Assembly (NCBI GenBank): GCA_950022655.1
Contig: OX465582.1
Coordinates: 95,990,704 to 96,054,703 of the forward strand
Direction: 5' to 3'
Length of the DNA: 64,000 nt
Source of the DNA: Alentia gelatinosa
Taxonomy: Eukaryota > Annelida > Polychaeta > Phyllodocida > Polynoidae
Shown: in pieces, positions 49,103 through 61,316 of the stretch
Layout of the letters: each line of letters opens with the position of its first letter
Numbering within the stretch: position 1 is the first letter of the stretch
Notes under the pieces: generated by a model
The model's database searches: none
Told to the model about the DNA's origin: nothing
The model's input: only the letters and a program-made list of their open reading frames with translations
Program-made: the position numbers and the translations under genes

Positions 49103-50582
49103 GCTTTTATCAGATGAAAATATATTCCTAACAGCCATAGGCTTCAATTTCGATACTGAAATAACCCAAGGAATACTATTTATGTATTTCCAAAACTCTC
49201 GACCTTGGTTGAAAAATATCGGGACGATTCTTCTTCATCAGACTGCCTCAAAAACAGAGCCACCGACAGAGCCTGCAGACATTCGAGTTAGTCTGGCAGA
49301 GATTCTTCGCATAAATTCAGCGGTTATCATGACGGCCAGAGGCTCCTTTGTGGACGGCTTCAAAAGAACCCTGGCTGTAGAGGTAGGTTTGTGCCCAGCT
49401 AACTACTCCGCAAAAACAAGTAGATCCCAACGGGAGGCCAGCTAAATCAGCTCAATACAGATCTCCGCCGGTCCGATTAACAGCAACGACCTCCGCTGAG
49501 ATTGAGCGACTCAAAGAGACTCTCATTCCGAAAACATCGCCTTGCGGTAGAGATGCCACACATCTGCTGGGCCTTTGCTCCTTGGCTTGCGCGTCTTCCA
49601 ATGGAGAAACGGAAAATGAATGTAGAATTTAAACCTTGAAGTATTTCTGTCTTGATGAGCAAGCCTTTGTTTCTTTGTTGGGATTTCGATTTTATTTCGA
49701 ACATTTTAACAACATATTGCACAAGTGGTCTTAACCTCGGTTGCTGGGGAAAAACGAGGCGTACAGCTTGAGCGACTGCTGGTAAGTGACCGGGATTTTG
49801 AACTAACCTTGGTTGCTCCCTTTTTATTTCATCTTTATATAAACTAACTTATTCTAAAGCCTAGCTCACTGCTCTCCCACAAACAGTCAGATTGCCACCC
49901 TTGGATTTTCTTGATACTTTGTTTGAGAGTCTTTCTTTTTCAGCCTTACAAGTTCATTTGCATCTTAGGTTTAACTGTATCCAAAGTTTTTCTTGTGCAT
50001 TTCAGTAGCATGTTATCTTCTGGTGTGATATAGGAGTTTATACTCAAAGTACATGGATGAGCGCATAGGATTTACTCTCATAGTCCTTTCTCTTTCTAAT
50101 TATCCAACATGAATAGTGTTCCAATTCCTTGCTAAGATATACTTAACTATATCAGTTAACTATATTTTTCTAAGGTGCTATTAGATTATTCTAGCATTGT
50201 TTTTCTCTTTAGCTGTGAATATTATTATAGTGTTCGTTTTCTTTGAAATTTGTAACTTCGTTTTCATAGGTTGACAGTCTCAATATATTCGACTTTATGC
50301 TTATATACCGCCTTACAAAAACTTTATACCACATATTACTCAACGATACAGAACAGTACGGCTTAGGACAGTACATTGCCGACAGTATCATTGCTACATT
50401 CATCATTTTACTTTGCTTCTGTCTCGTCATCACATTTTGCTGCACAGTTTCTTCATAAATTCAGATTTGTCCATACTATACGCTCCATAAGGCAAGGTGC
50501 TTTTTCAATTGACATTTTTAGTATAGTTTTTTTCATGAATTCTACAACATCTAAGTTTTTACCGTGGACTAGTTTTGCCTAT
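49103..50582. other. mostly unique; one weak exon candidate
   Basis: A plus frame at 49136-49382 is bounded by an acceptor-like CCTAACAG and a donor-like GAG/GTAGGT but matches no family I recognise. The rest is AT-rich. Confidence 0.3.
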
Positions 50583-50740
50583 GGGGCCATCCATAAAGTA
50601 CGTACGCACTGAGGGGCGTGGGGGGTCAAACATTTCGGAAATTTTGCGTATGCTCCTTCTTTGTTCTATTGCGTACAAAATCAGGAGGGGGGGGGGGGTC
50701 ACAAATTTTAGAAATTCTGCGTATATACTTTATGGATGGC
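50583..50740. mobile_element. rep-F copy 4 (MITE)
   Basis: GGGGCCATCCATAAAGTACG start, TTCTTTGTTCTATTGCGTAC interior, right end ACTTTATGGATGGC without the final CCC. Confidence 0.8.
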
Positions 50741-51258
50741 GTTTCTGGCATACATTTGAATATAATTCAATAGCTTTGTTTTTTTCTTATACATTCCTTG
50801 CACTACCCCAGCCAACACCAGCTCCTGTGTGCCCACTTACGTCAGATCATTTTATAGATTTACAGATAGACTCATATCCGTATCCTCAATGAGTCCCAGA
50901 AAGTCCCCGTTTCCTGGCAATCTGTGAAGAAATGAACCAAAGATACCGGATCCTTACCTGCAATTTGAAGTTGGATTTCGTTCTGTTCAACACAAAGCTA
51001 CACTCTACTAGTCTGAACCAGGCGTATACATGGACAATAATCGATGAAACGAGGGGTAGACGCGTAGTAATACTAGAGCGCTAGTGAGTGTATTACGACG
51101 TCAACCTCGAGTGGTTTACAGAGCTGCCTTTCCACATAACCATCATTTGTTGCATTTATTATCCATCTTTTTGAATAAATTAAACCCAGTAATTGCCATA
51201 TTAACGGGTATAACAATAGGAACTATGTCTTTGCTCTTTAGCAAAAGGGACTATTTTT

Positions 51259-51322
51259 CCCGTATACCATGGTTTTGAGGCCGTATACCACAGGTTTGAA
51301 TCCGTGTACCACAGTTATGGTA
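51259..51322. repeat. three imperfect ~21-bp tandem units
   Basis: Units start CCGTATACCATGG, CCGTATACCACAGG and CCGTGTACCACAG. Confidence 0.7.
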
Positions 51323-51999
51323 CCTGACAGGTTTTATACAATGGGTAGTGGTTTACTGAGTCCCCATACATTTTCAATGGTTTCCTAAGAGACTTGGAAC
51401 AAGAAAAGACACGTGGAATTACAATTCTGACTTGCCACCGCACTTTCTGATTCTGATTGATAGAATTATTGGTATCGCTTCGTCCTGATGGGAGAGGATT
51501 CGAGACTCGTAACATCTTCCGCAAGTTTCTTAATCAGAATAAAGATATTTCCCTCACAACAGGGCTCTGCTGTTTTCTGTGACAGGCTATGCCTCCCTGG
51601 TCGCTGCTTCAAAAACGGTCGGGGTATAAAAAGAGAGGAACAAAAAAAACATGGACGCCATTGTCATCTCAGTTACCGCGAAATCACTTGACGTTTCTCC
51701 TAACAATTCCCAACGTTGCTGTTATGAGCACATCCCCATCTGTTTTTACAGCTCATCCCTGGCCTCATTCTCTCAGGTACCCGCTCCTGCGAAACGACCA
51801 AATTTAATTTGATTTCTTCCACACTTTCCCCATGAATGTTTCCTTTCCAATCTTTTAACTCTGAATCTCCCGTATAATTCCCCACGAGCGGGGGGGCTTA
51901 CTCGATAACGTCAGGCAGGGTAAATCACATACATGTATAAGCAGTAAATAAAACACTCTTAATTAGGCCAAACATTGTCTTTGTGGCAAAACGAAAACG

Positions 52000-52095
52000 A
52001 GGCACGCGCTCACAATAACCTCGACGCGCATGCTCCGGTCGCGCGCCATCTACCGAGTGGGTTAGTCAATCTGTTGCTATGGCAACAATAACAAA
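52000..52095. promoter_or_regulatory. CpG-rich promoter candidate with a perfect RFX X-box
   Basis: CpG-dense sequence with GCGCATGC (52026-52033, NRF1-like core) and GTTGCTATGGCAAC (52073-52086), a textbook X-box inverted repeat. No gene attached. Confidence 0.4.
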
Positions 52096-52336
52096 GCCCT
52101 GTGGGATTCTGTTGTGCACCTGATATTACCTCATGCATTCATCATTCTGTGTAAGAGACCGCGGCAGGGCTATCTGTGGGCGGTAACTGGTGCTGGTCGA
52201 TATTACTGTGTTATGAGACACGCCAAGCTGCATGGGGGATTCTTCATCTGGCTTTACAATCCCCGACAGTTTTCCAGTTTTCCAAGGAAATCCTTGTTTC
52301 CATTTTCAGTCTATGAAATTATGTTTTCTTCTTTAA

Positions 52337-52791
52337 GAGGGTGCGTCCACCAACCACGACAAGGGTACGACACGTGCCGACATGAAAGTTCCAATCGCAG
52401 CCTTGTCGCAGCCTTGTCGTGAGAAGAGCATTGTCGGGACAGCGGTGTCGGGGCGTGTCGGAGACGTTGCCAGTTTCCGTAAAAAAGGCGCCCATGGTTC
52501 CGACACACTACGACAGTGATATCGAGGAAACCACAACACTCCACGACAAAGGTCCAGTCGTAGCAAAAATCGAACATGTTCGATATTGTCGTGGCCTTGT
52601 CGGAGGGCCTCCGACAGGCCCCCGACAAGCTTTGTGTCGCAGCCTGTCGGGGCCTTGTCGTAGCCTCTTGTCGGGAACTATGTTCCACCAACCACGACAA
52701 GGCTACGACAGGCCTTCCAATCATAGAGCTGTAGTGGACCTTGTCGGAAAGCCGTTGTCGCAGCCTTGTCGTGGTTGGTGGACGCACCCTC
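52337..52791. mobile_element. rep-L: TTAA-flanked composite foldback element
   Basis: Ends GAGGGTGCGTCCACCAACCA and its inverse are flanked by TTAA at 52333-52336 and 52792-52795. A third, internal CCACCAACCACGACAAGG (52685-52702) makes the right ~100 bp a complete small foldback. The interior is made of CCTTGTCG/CGACAAGG words; frames through it are artefacts. Confidence 0.87.
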
Positions 52792-52795
52792 TTAA

Positions 52796-53524
52796 GCCTT
52801 GTCGGAGTGTGTCGTAACGGTTTGGCGGGAAAAGAAAGGTTGCCACGGTACCGATGCACTCCAAAAAAGAAGCTCACTTAGGAGACCTCATTTATATAGG
52901 AAATATACTGAAAAAAATGATTTTCGTCTTTTATCAGTAATATTAGAAATCTGAACAAATATCTATAATCATGTATCTCAGACCTGGATTATGATTTTAA
53001 AAGTATATGATTATTAAAAAAGTTTATCATATCTGTTCTGGATTATGTTTAATGGACCATTCGTAATGCATATCCCTATATAACAGAGAATAAAATGTTG
53101 TATATAATGATATTATAACAGTTTATAAAGGCTCACGTGTGTGTGGGGGGGGGGGCGGTTCATAGCTTTAACATAATACGGAATGCTCCCGACACACTAC
53201 GACACAAGCTGACCTCTACGATTTTTTAAACATGTTAAATAAAGATGATATAAAGTGAGCCTAATTCACGGCAATAAAACAGTGGTTTGAACCTACACAC
53301 ACACCCTCAGACGCATTCCATGGTCAACGCTGGTGTGTTTTAATTACTTATTTTCGCCGTCGTTCTGAGGAAATAAATTCCCAATGGAAAATGTTTTTTA
53401 AAAAAATCCTGACCCCAACTGACATGAAGAAGACGGAGCTCTCACTGTGTGAGGATCTCCAAGTCATCACCCGTCGACTATGACAGGGTATACTATTGTT
53501 GTGTCTTGTTAACAATAGATTAAG
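52796..53524. other. no gene seen
   Basis: The first 30 bp (CCTTGTCGGAGTGTGTCG) resemble the rep-L interior, as does CCGACACACTACGACAC near 53190. The rest is AT-rich and unique, with a G-run near 53145. Confidence 0.4.
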
Positions 53525-53778
53525 GAAGAAACCAAGTCTTTTTTTAAATCGTCATTCTCCATGAGATTGACGTGGAGCGGTATGAACGAGGCAAAGCCAA
53601 GTGAATGATGGGGATCATTCAAATGAGTTAGAGAATGATGACTTTGACCAAAATGAGTCGCTTTATGCATTCATCTCACCCCTGTACACAGTAAGAAAAC
53701 GGACGACACCCTAGATATGTGATGCCATAGTCCATAAGGAACGGACTGCAATACTCGCAGAAGCATGGAGAACGAGCT
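53525..53778 (-). mobile_element. rep-A copy 4, module 1 truncated
   Basis: Hairpin with tip GAGGCAAAGCCAAGTG, then CATCTCACCCCTG. The far end of module 1 is lost after CATGGAGAACGAG. Confidence 0.75.
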
Positions 53779-54568
53779 AAATCAGGGGATGTTTAACAAA
53801 GAAGCGACCGACAACATTGTTCGTTAGGTGCCTACATTAGACGACCCAAAAACAAAATGGCAGATGGATGACAATTACGACAATGAAAGTAGCCCAGAAA
53901 CCCCTTCGAGGTGTCATGCCTGGAACTGGTAGCCTAATAACCTTTAATTAATGAACATTCATGGTCTGTTTTACCTGATTATTACCTGAATATACCCCAG
54001 GGATATATTCTTTAAACAAGATCGGAAAAAATAAAAATAGGCTTGTTCAGGGTTTGCTCAAGTCTTTGATTATGGACATTATTAAAAGATAAAACTAATT
54101 TGCAACATTTGGACCTCTTCTAACGCCTCACAGGCCCAGGAATCAAAGACTTGTCTTTTAGGCACAAAACCCCCTGAAGGTTTCTCCTACTGTAACCCTA
54201 TACCTACCAAACACTCCTCCCCTGCCCACTGACTCCCGGTAGGGGGACTGTCTTGTTATCAGAGTAATTAATCACTGGCCGACATTTGGACTCAAGACTG
54301 TGTCCTATTTACAAGTATGTTGGTTCTGCTCACTGAAACAGCCACCAATAAAGAATTTTATATATCTGTTTTATTTAATTCCAAAGAGTCATGGTTTTTC
54401 AATAATTATATTGTACAGAGTTGTATATCCTCTTACAGAGTATCCACACAGCACATTGACACTTGAAAGTAGCTCTAGTTGTTTCGCAGACGTTCTAATG
54501 ATAAAAAAATCGGCCCTGAAATTGTTTAGATATGTAAAATATATTGCAAAATATTTGGGGCAATTATT

Positions 54569-54724
54569 AGGGAATACTAGGATAGTGTATCAAGATGTAG
54601 GAGCAGAACAAGTTAATTTACTAAACCTGTACTAAACGAGCCGATAGGCGAGTTTAGTACAGGTTTATAGTAAACTAACGAGTTCTGGTCTGAAATCTTG
54701 ATATACTATATTAGTATTCCCTTT
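54569..54724. repeat. foldback hairpin of the bipartite type
   Basis: Arms GGGAATACTAGGATAGTGTA / inverse ending TATTCCC, tip ACGAGCCGATAGGCGAG. It is followed by TTATTATATACCTAATATT, resembling the module end of rep-V/W. Confidence 0.75.
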
Positions 54725-54894
54725 ATTATATACCTAATATTATCAATATAATGTATATATTTTACTTTATCAGCCTCTAATTCGTTAATCCATTCATTAT
54801 CAACTCATAACAAACACGTAGAGATGTATCAGTCCTGCACGCTTTGATTTCACTAACCCTGAGGTCAATGCCCTGGAAACAATCACTCTTCCCG

Positions 54895-54996
54895 CCAGTT
54901 TCTAAGCAACAACAAGTGTTGCTATGCAGGTTGCTATGCGGGTTGCTATGCGAGAACGTCACAGCCGCATTCCATCGCGATATGGCAATATCGCGA
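54895..54996 (+). promoter_or_regulatory. triple GTTGCTATGC repeat and TCGCGA palindrome
   Basis: GTTGCTATGC occurs three times in tandem (about 54918-54952), each unit an RFX half-site-like word, with an inverse GCAAC upstream. TCGCGATAT-GGCA-ATATCGCGA follows at 54975-54996. Confidence 0.4.
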
Positions 54997-55634
54997 CACC
55001 ACACAATAACTTTTTCTCTGAATAGTGGACGTTGGGCAGGGCTTTTTTTCATATTCTAGTGTGATAATGTCTGTTTCAGTAATACACAGTGATATACAGC
55101 GATACAGTGAATTCGGGTGTGTGCATAGGTATTGCTGGGGTTATGTATTCTATAAGTATACCTCTGAACCAGGGAAACGTCCGCCATATTGTTTGTTTGT
55201 CTTTTTGCTCCTAATGTCAACAAGTCACGTGGTACAGTGGCTGGTACTTACTGCACACTGTGCAGTATGGGATTTTACTGCACACTTTCTGAATATTTTA
55301 TAGTTAATATTTGCTTAGCAGAGGTTAGTAATTATAAGATATATGTGCATCGGTATATAATAATAGCAAATCTGTCCACACTATCCTTTAAGTAGGCGCT
55401 GGACACCTGTAAGAAGGGAAATGAGTGCGAAACAGGATCCCTCTCCTTATCTCCTTGATTAGACTAGGCTCAGTCCCGGGTATCAATCTCAGATATCCTG
55501 ACCAGGGGAGGTAAGCAGCGCCAGAAACCAAACACCATTACCGATTGTTCCAGTGCCTGTATCCCAACGAGGAGGGGTGAGGTAGATGGAGGGGTAACCA
55601 TAGGATGCAGGGACTGGGGCCAGTCTTTATATAA

Positions 55635-55996
55635 AACGTCCTGACCATGCTGTACAAGTCACAGAACGAGATGGTAATTTACCGTAAATTATCATCGAGT
55701 TTTGTGACTTGAACAAGCATGGTTGGACGTTATATATTTACTATATACCGAATTTTAAAAAAAAAATCATTAATTTTATTTTTAACAACCGATATGTTAA
55801 TAAACGTGTTTGGCGAGGTATTTTTTCCAACCACGGACTGCGGACGGAAGTCCAGTGGAACGAAGAGATTACACACATCGTGTTTGGCAAGGTAGTCCGT
55901 ATTTTAGTGTACGGACCAGTGATCCGTACAGTATATTTACGTTATATGGCGAAACAGTGCGCATTTAGAGTATACACGGCATGGGTATATAGTAAA
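55635..55996 (-). mobile_element. rep-G copy 4
   Basis: Hairpin with arms ACGTCCTGACCATGC / GCATGGTTGGACGT and most of its tip deleted, then module 1 ending GGGTATATAGTAAA. Confidence 0.75.
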
Positions 55997-56149
55997 GGCT
56001 TGAACCTAATGGTTGTATGCTAGAAATACCACCTTTAAAATAACATTTCCTTATACTACTTACAGTTCATGAAAATCATGGCAGTTGAGCCGGGCCCGCA
56101 GATGAGGTACATGTAATATACTACTAACAGTGTCACGGTCTCCTCATGT

Positions 56150-56765
56150 TTTATCTCACCCCAGGTATTTTTGTCTCATAGACTTAGCATTGGTAACTTG
56201 TTCTCCATGCCCATACGAGTATTGCAGTCTGTTCTCCATGGTCTGTATCATGTGTGGTGTCCATTCTTTTAGTGTGTTCAGGAGTGATATTTAGTATCTG
56301 AAAAACTGGCCTCGGCGAGAACTACGTTTTGGTAAATAAAAAAAATGTATATACATATATATATTATTATATATGTTAATATATAAATATAAATACAGAA
56401 TGAAATGTCTCATATTATTCACCTCGGATATCGCCTACTTCCGTCGTCTAGGCGGTTGCTATTGTTAATGCTATAACTACGGTAATAATTCCTAACGCGT
56501 GGCGGTGAGCAGCTCATAACCGTAATTTGATCATTCCTCTTCTGCTCACCGACCAGTACACTGTTGTTTTTCTCATCCGTTGAGAAAATTTAAATTTTAT
56601 TTGGGAGTTAACCCAATTGTTTGTACTACTTTGTGGCAGGTTTATGAGTTTTACACTCGTTGTATATTTACTTGAATAAAGCCTGTATTTGTTAATTACT
56701 ATGTAATTAATTCCACCAACTACTGCCTTGTCTTACTTCATTATGTAAAGAGGTCAATATTATAC

Positions 56766-56835
<70 letters not shown>

Positions 56836-56978
56836 AGCAACTAGTTTTGGTCATTCTCCATGAGTTTGATGCAGAGTGATATGAAAAAGGTGACAGCCGA
56901 GTGAATATCACGTGACGTTCAAACTCAAGGAGAATGACGACTTTAACCAAAGTTTGTTGGTTTCTTCTTTAGTCTTGA
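56150..56978 (+). mobile_element. rep-A copy 5, modules separated by ~540 bp
   Basis: Module 1 (56150-56295: TTTTATCTCACCCC, CTTAGCATTGGTAACTTG). The hairpin appears at 56832-56978 (tip GGTGACAGCCGAGTGAATAT). The gap ends in a (TA)n run at 56771-56830. Confidence 0.65.
56771..56830. repeat. (TA)n microsatellite
   Basis: About 30 TA units. Confidence 0.95.
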
Positions 56979-57107
56979 TAGTAAATCAGTTCGTTATGGC
57001 TGATATGGCGCACAGGTGAGGAACCTACAGGTATCAACAACTTCATGGTTTTTCACCATTTTTCAGGTTTGTTTGGATTGTAAGATTCCTGAATGGGCCT
57101 TCCCTCG

Positions 57108-57408
57108 CACTCCTCTCATAAGATCTCACACTCTCTAAGTGGTATTCTGTACTCTCACTACGCTCTATGGAGAAGAATTCTTAACGAGCTAGGCTTAGAG
57201 CCTTGAGAATCAACTGGCCTGCCTCCCGTGCTAAAGATGTACATCAATGCAACCAAAGATTCCTATAATCTCATTGATGCCGTGCCCGTGGATTCTCAAG
57301 GCTCTAAGCCTAATTCATTAAGAATTCTTCTCCCATAGAGCGTAGTGAGAACCTTGTACAGAATACCACTTAGAGAGTGTGAGATCTTATGAGGGGGATG
57401 CACCTCCA
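57108..57408. mobile_element. rep-T copy, intact long-inverted-repeat element
   Basis: Arms over 100 bp on each side: CCTCTCATAAGATCTCACAC / inverse at the ends, TTAGAGCCTTGAGAATC / inverse further in. Little unpaired centre. Confidence 0.85.
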
Positions 57409-57737
57409 GCGTATGTGACTCTCTGGTTTAGGATGGTATATACATTACCATCATCCGAAGGACACATGCGAGAATATCTCAGTATATATACAGACTTCCT
57501 TTATGGTCTCTTGCCTACCATCATGTACGCAGTTCATATGCTTTCCCTCCACCTTCTGCCTGTAGGACTGGCTTCACTTAGCACTCCACGAACATAGTTT
57601 CTTTATATCAGTACGACGGAGCAATGTACCCTGAGTGGTTGGAGCTGGGTCAGCCGCCAGTCATACGCCCAGCCAATATCAGAATACACAAATGTGTACG
57701 TGTTTGAGTGTGAGGTCTGATACTTGCAGTTCCAGCA

Positions 57738-58034
57738 TTTATCCTACCCCTAATATAAAATCCCATAGGCTTGATATTGAGTTTCCGTATGCTACGCTGA
57801 CTGGCAAACGGAGTTTTATATGCCACTAGTGGCATACAGAATTGTTATCATGTAATATTCCAAAATCGAGGAGACGGGGTAGGATAAAATCAAAACCTGA
57901 TTCGTTTTAATCTTGGCCACCGCATGCCACTCCTGGAGTTTAGGCTCCGGACTTCACTCAGCTTCGCCTCATGAAGTCACTATGCCAAACTCCAGTTATG
58001 GCATACAGTGGCCAAGATTAAAACTCATCCAGTT
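57738..58034 (+). mobile_element. rep-C copy 6 (bipartite element)
   Basis: Module 1 (57738-57888) has TTTATCCTACCCC / GGGGTAGGATAAA and the core CCATAGGCTTGATATTGAG. The hairpin (57890-58034) has arms TTTTAATCTTGGCCAC / inverse and tip CACTCAGCTTCGCCTCATGA (about 57955-57974). Confidence 0.85.
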
Positions 58035-58256
58035 TTATGATAATACATTGCTATGCTCCCCCCTATAAAAAATAAGATAGAAGGCAGGTTTGAGAAAATC
58101 TTATTTTGACTTTCCAAACAGGTCTTCAAACCGGTTGACTGGCTTATAATTGATGGGTTGGTGGCGTCGTAGCCTAGGGCAAAGATCTTGGGCTTGGCAA
58201 TTGCCTCTATCATATTCTGGTGAGCTATGTTGGCTTTTCTGTTCACTCTATCTGCT

Positions 58257-58334
58257 AAAGGTATTATTATATATCTACTAACTTAACCAGGGTTTTCAGT
58301 CAATGGTTAGGCTGTATAATATATAATACCTTTA
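58257..58334. repeat. small inverted repeat
   Basis: AAAGGTATTATTATATA pairs with TATAATATATAATACCTTT across about 40 bp. Confidence 0.75.
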
Positions 58335-59346
58335 TACAGGTGATAGAGACACTGTCATAACTACATAGACACACCTTACATACACACCATAAACAAGTAA
58401 TCAATATAATCTTGAGTGTTGTCTCCACAGTGCCCCATCAGATTTGGTAAGGTGTCCCTTCAAAGTGTCCTCTTAACTGGGTGTAAAGTTCCAGTCTATA
58501 CATCCTTATTGTGACAAATTATATTGGTTTCTATGCAAAGAGATTAAGTCACCTAAATTGCTCACATTTATAACTAGCAAAAAACTGCATTAAGACAGCC
58601 GCCATTTTGTAGCAGTTCCTCCCTGTCTTGGTGTTGACCGTATGGCAGCCATATAGTGAATGGCATGTTTACACCCATTATTGCTCCCTCTAGTTCCCAG
58701 CCTGGCCACATTTTTTTTTTTTATTTTTTTTTTTTATTTCGATATTCAAACTACATGAACTTCAGCTTCAGAGCTAGTTTTAGTGTTCATGCAGTATTGG
58801 CATGAGTACATACTTATGTTTCACAGACATTCTTAATGATGTTGAGAGTTGGCGATTTAACACCAGTATCAGTCACTTTGAAAGAAGGTCCAGTTGTAGG
58901 CAGAAAGTTCTTAAAGTGTATATTCGTTGAGACAGAGTGCAATATTAGCAAAAAGTTCATATAGTGTGTGTTCATTAGAACAATCAATGCCGGTAGTAAA
59001 CAGCACCTAAGGTGTACACCTCACATATGTAATAAAAAATGTATTCCAATCCTGATGAAGGATTTGTTTTCGATGACAAAGTTACTGTCTTCAATAAGTC
59101 GGGGGAGGGGCGCACTGACACGGCACTGACACCTGAGTTGTGAGTGACATGAGCGGCCCTCCTGGCGTGTGTGACAGACCGGAGCAAGACTGGTCACCCT
59201 TGATTGGCTGTTGCTTCATCAGTCAATCCCAGCACAGAGTCTACAAGCTTAACCTGTACCAAGATGCCACCAGCTGACTGTATATAAGCAGATGAACCTG
59301 TCCAAATAAATCAGTTAAGTTCTTGACTCATGGTAGTACTTATATA
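58335..59346. other. no gene seen
   Basis: Unique sequence with T-rich low complexity at about 58710-58740. Confidence 0.4.
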
Positions 59347-59634
59347 GAACGTCCTGACCATGCTGTACAATTCACAGAACTCGATGATAATTTACGGTTT
59401 GTACGGAACTCGGCGTTAATTGTACAAGCATTGTTGGTCGTTACATATTTACTATATACCCAAAATTTTTAAAAAAATCATTAATTTAATTTTTAACAAC
59501 CGATATGTTAATAAACGTGTCTGGCAAGGTGGTCCGTATTTTAGTGTACGGACCGGCGGTCCGTACAGTATTTTTACGTCATATGCCGAAACGGTGCATT
59601 TTTACAGTATATACGGCATGGGTATATAGTAAAT
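59347..59634 (-). mobile_element. rep-G copy 5
   Basis: Hairpin arm CGTCCTGACCATGCTGTAC, most of the second arm shortened, then module 1 ending CATGGGTATATAGTAAAT. Confidence 0.75.
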
Positions 59635-60348
59635 AGTACATCTGTGTTTGAGTTCTTACTTCCTTCTTTTTAAGATATACACCTAGCCAGTCTTGACCTC
59701 TAGGCATTTACACGGGGTTAAGATGCATTCCGTACTGAAGTAACTGTCCCCTTAAGCGGGTTTCCACTTAAGTGGCGTTAGAATAAACCCGTAATAGAGG
59801 GGAAAATGTCTTTTCCGATATGTATATAAGCGACTCATACTCTATAGCATCTAAGTAAACATGGCGTGAGAACAAATCAAAGATCACTGTCTCAAATGAT
59901 TTAATGTTTGGACTTTCATACTGCAAGAATGCCGGAAGTCAATTCCATAAAGAATAAAAACTCTTCTGAAGGACATCAAAGAAAACATTTTGTGACCCGT
60001 TTTAAGAACAGATTGTACATTGGCCTGCAGCCTTCTGCTTTGAAGTCGATCGCTCAAGTACATTCTGAGTTTCTGCCTTAAAAACAAACCCGCTTTATTG
60101 TATATATACATCTTGACGTCCCGTTTTTGCCTCCGTTCAATGAAATGTAAAATATTTTTCTCTCAGTATTCTTAGAAGTAAACAGTGACACAGCCAGCCA
60201 GCCTTCAGATATGTTCCACCCTCCATATTGTCGTGGGGCTACTTCTGTTAAACAAAGACACTGTTGTAGTATTTGGCAGCTGTACAGAAGTGAATTACAG
60301 CTCTGCTTACTATAGCCCGACAATGACTGAGATGCATTATCCTTATTA
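59635..60348. other. no gene seen
   Basis: Unique sequence. Confidence 0.35.
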
Positions 60349-61316
60349 TCTCACCCCTGATATTTTTGTCCCATAGGCTAAACATTGGGAACTCATTCTC
60401 TATGCTCCTACGAGTATTGCAGTCTGTTTTCTATGGTCGATATCCACTCTTTTAGTGTACACAGAAGGCGACTCGTTTTAGTCAAAGTCATCATTCTCCA
60501 ACTCGTTTGAACCAGAGGAGGTGTGAAGCGCAGCGCCCCCTATATTCTTGAGCGATAATACATAACCAAAACAAAGCACCACAAATGCTCCGACAGGCTG
60601 CTATGTAACTCACACAGAATCGGTTATACAGAAGTTTCAGAGCGTTTCTCGATGATACTTAATACTTTGTTTTATTGCTCTATTGCCTGTTTTAGGAGTG
60701 TCATTATTTAGAAATTATGCAAATCGACCTGGACTCAAATGACAGCTGGTGCAGATTCCTGCAAAAATGGGCTTATTAAGAACAACTACTACATACAAAC
60801 TGTTAGAGCTCTATCAAAAATCTTTTCAGATATTTATAGAGTGACATTTAATGTATTCCAAACCACAATGGAGCTCAATAGAGCTCCACGTTATATTGCT
60901 GTTTGGTGTTGTGGAATACAACCTTATTTCTCACAAATATCACTAGGCTAAGGCTTACTAGCCAGACACAGTCCATTGTCTAGAGCTCCTTCCCCAGTGC
61001 TGTCATGTTTGAAAGTGGCGCTCGAAGCCTGCCACGATTGCATATATGAGTCGGGTCGGTATAGGGGGCAATGCGCTTCACACCTCCTCTGCGTTTGAAC
61101 ATTTTTTATTTTTTTATTTTTTTATTTATTACTCACAAATCATCACAGGGATGGTCTTCCTTTGTGGTCTATCAGAAATGTACAGTAGTTCATTCACGTA
61201 CAAGTGTTGAAAAGAACACTTCTTTTCTGCATTACTCGATATTCACTCGGCTTCGCCTCATTCATTAAACTCGAGAAGGAAGACTTTGACCAAAACCTGT
61301 TGGTTTCCTCTGTAGT
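60349..61316 (+). mobile_element. rep-A copy 6, split by a Mutator-like insertion
   Basis: Module 1 starts at TTATCTCACCCCTG (60349) with AGGCTAAACATTGGGAACTC. The hairpin arm breaks at CTCGTTTGAAC (60512) and resumes near 61240 with TTCACTCGGCTTCGCCTCAT. A T-rich segment (61101-61230) is an additional interruption. Confidence 0.78.
60513..61091. mobile_element. rep-H copy 2: Mutator-like non-autonomous element
   Basis: Inverted ends CAGAGGAGGTGTGAAGCGCA are flanked by an exact 9-bp duplication CGTTTGAAC (60504-60512, 61092-61100). The 579-bp interior is alignable in part with copy 1 (GTCATTAT...AAATTATG). It inserted into a rep-A hairpin arm. Confidence 0.88.

Noticed and set aside
52311..52877. 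188-codon minus-strand frame
   Set aside because: It runs through both arms of the rep-L foldback, and mirror frames exist on the other strand, as expected from a palindrome.
54300..54635. 111-codon plus frame
   Set aside because: AT-rich, no recognisable domain, and its 3' part lies in the foldback at 54569-54724.
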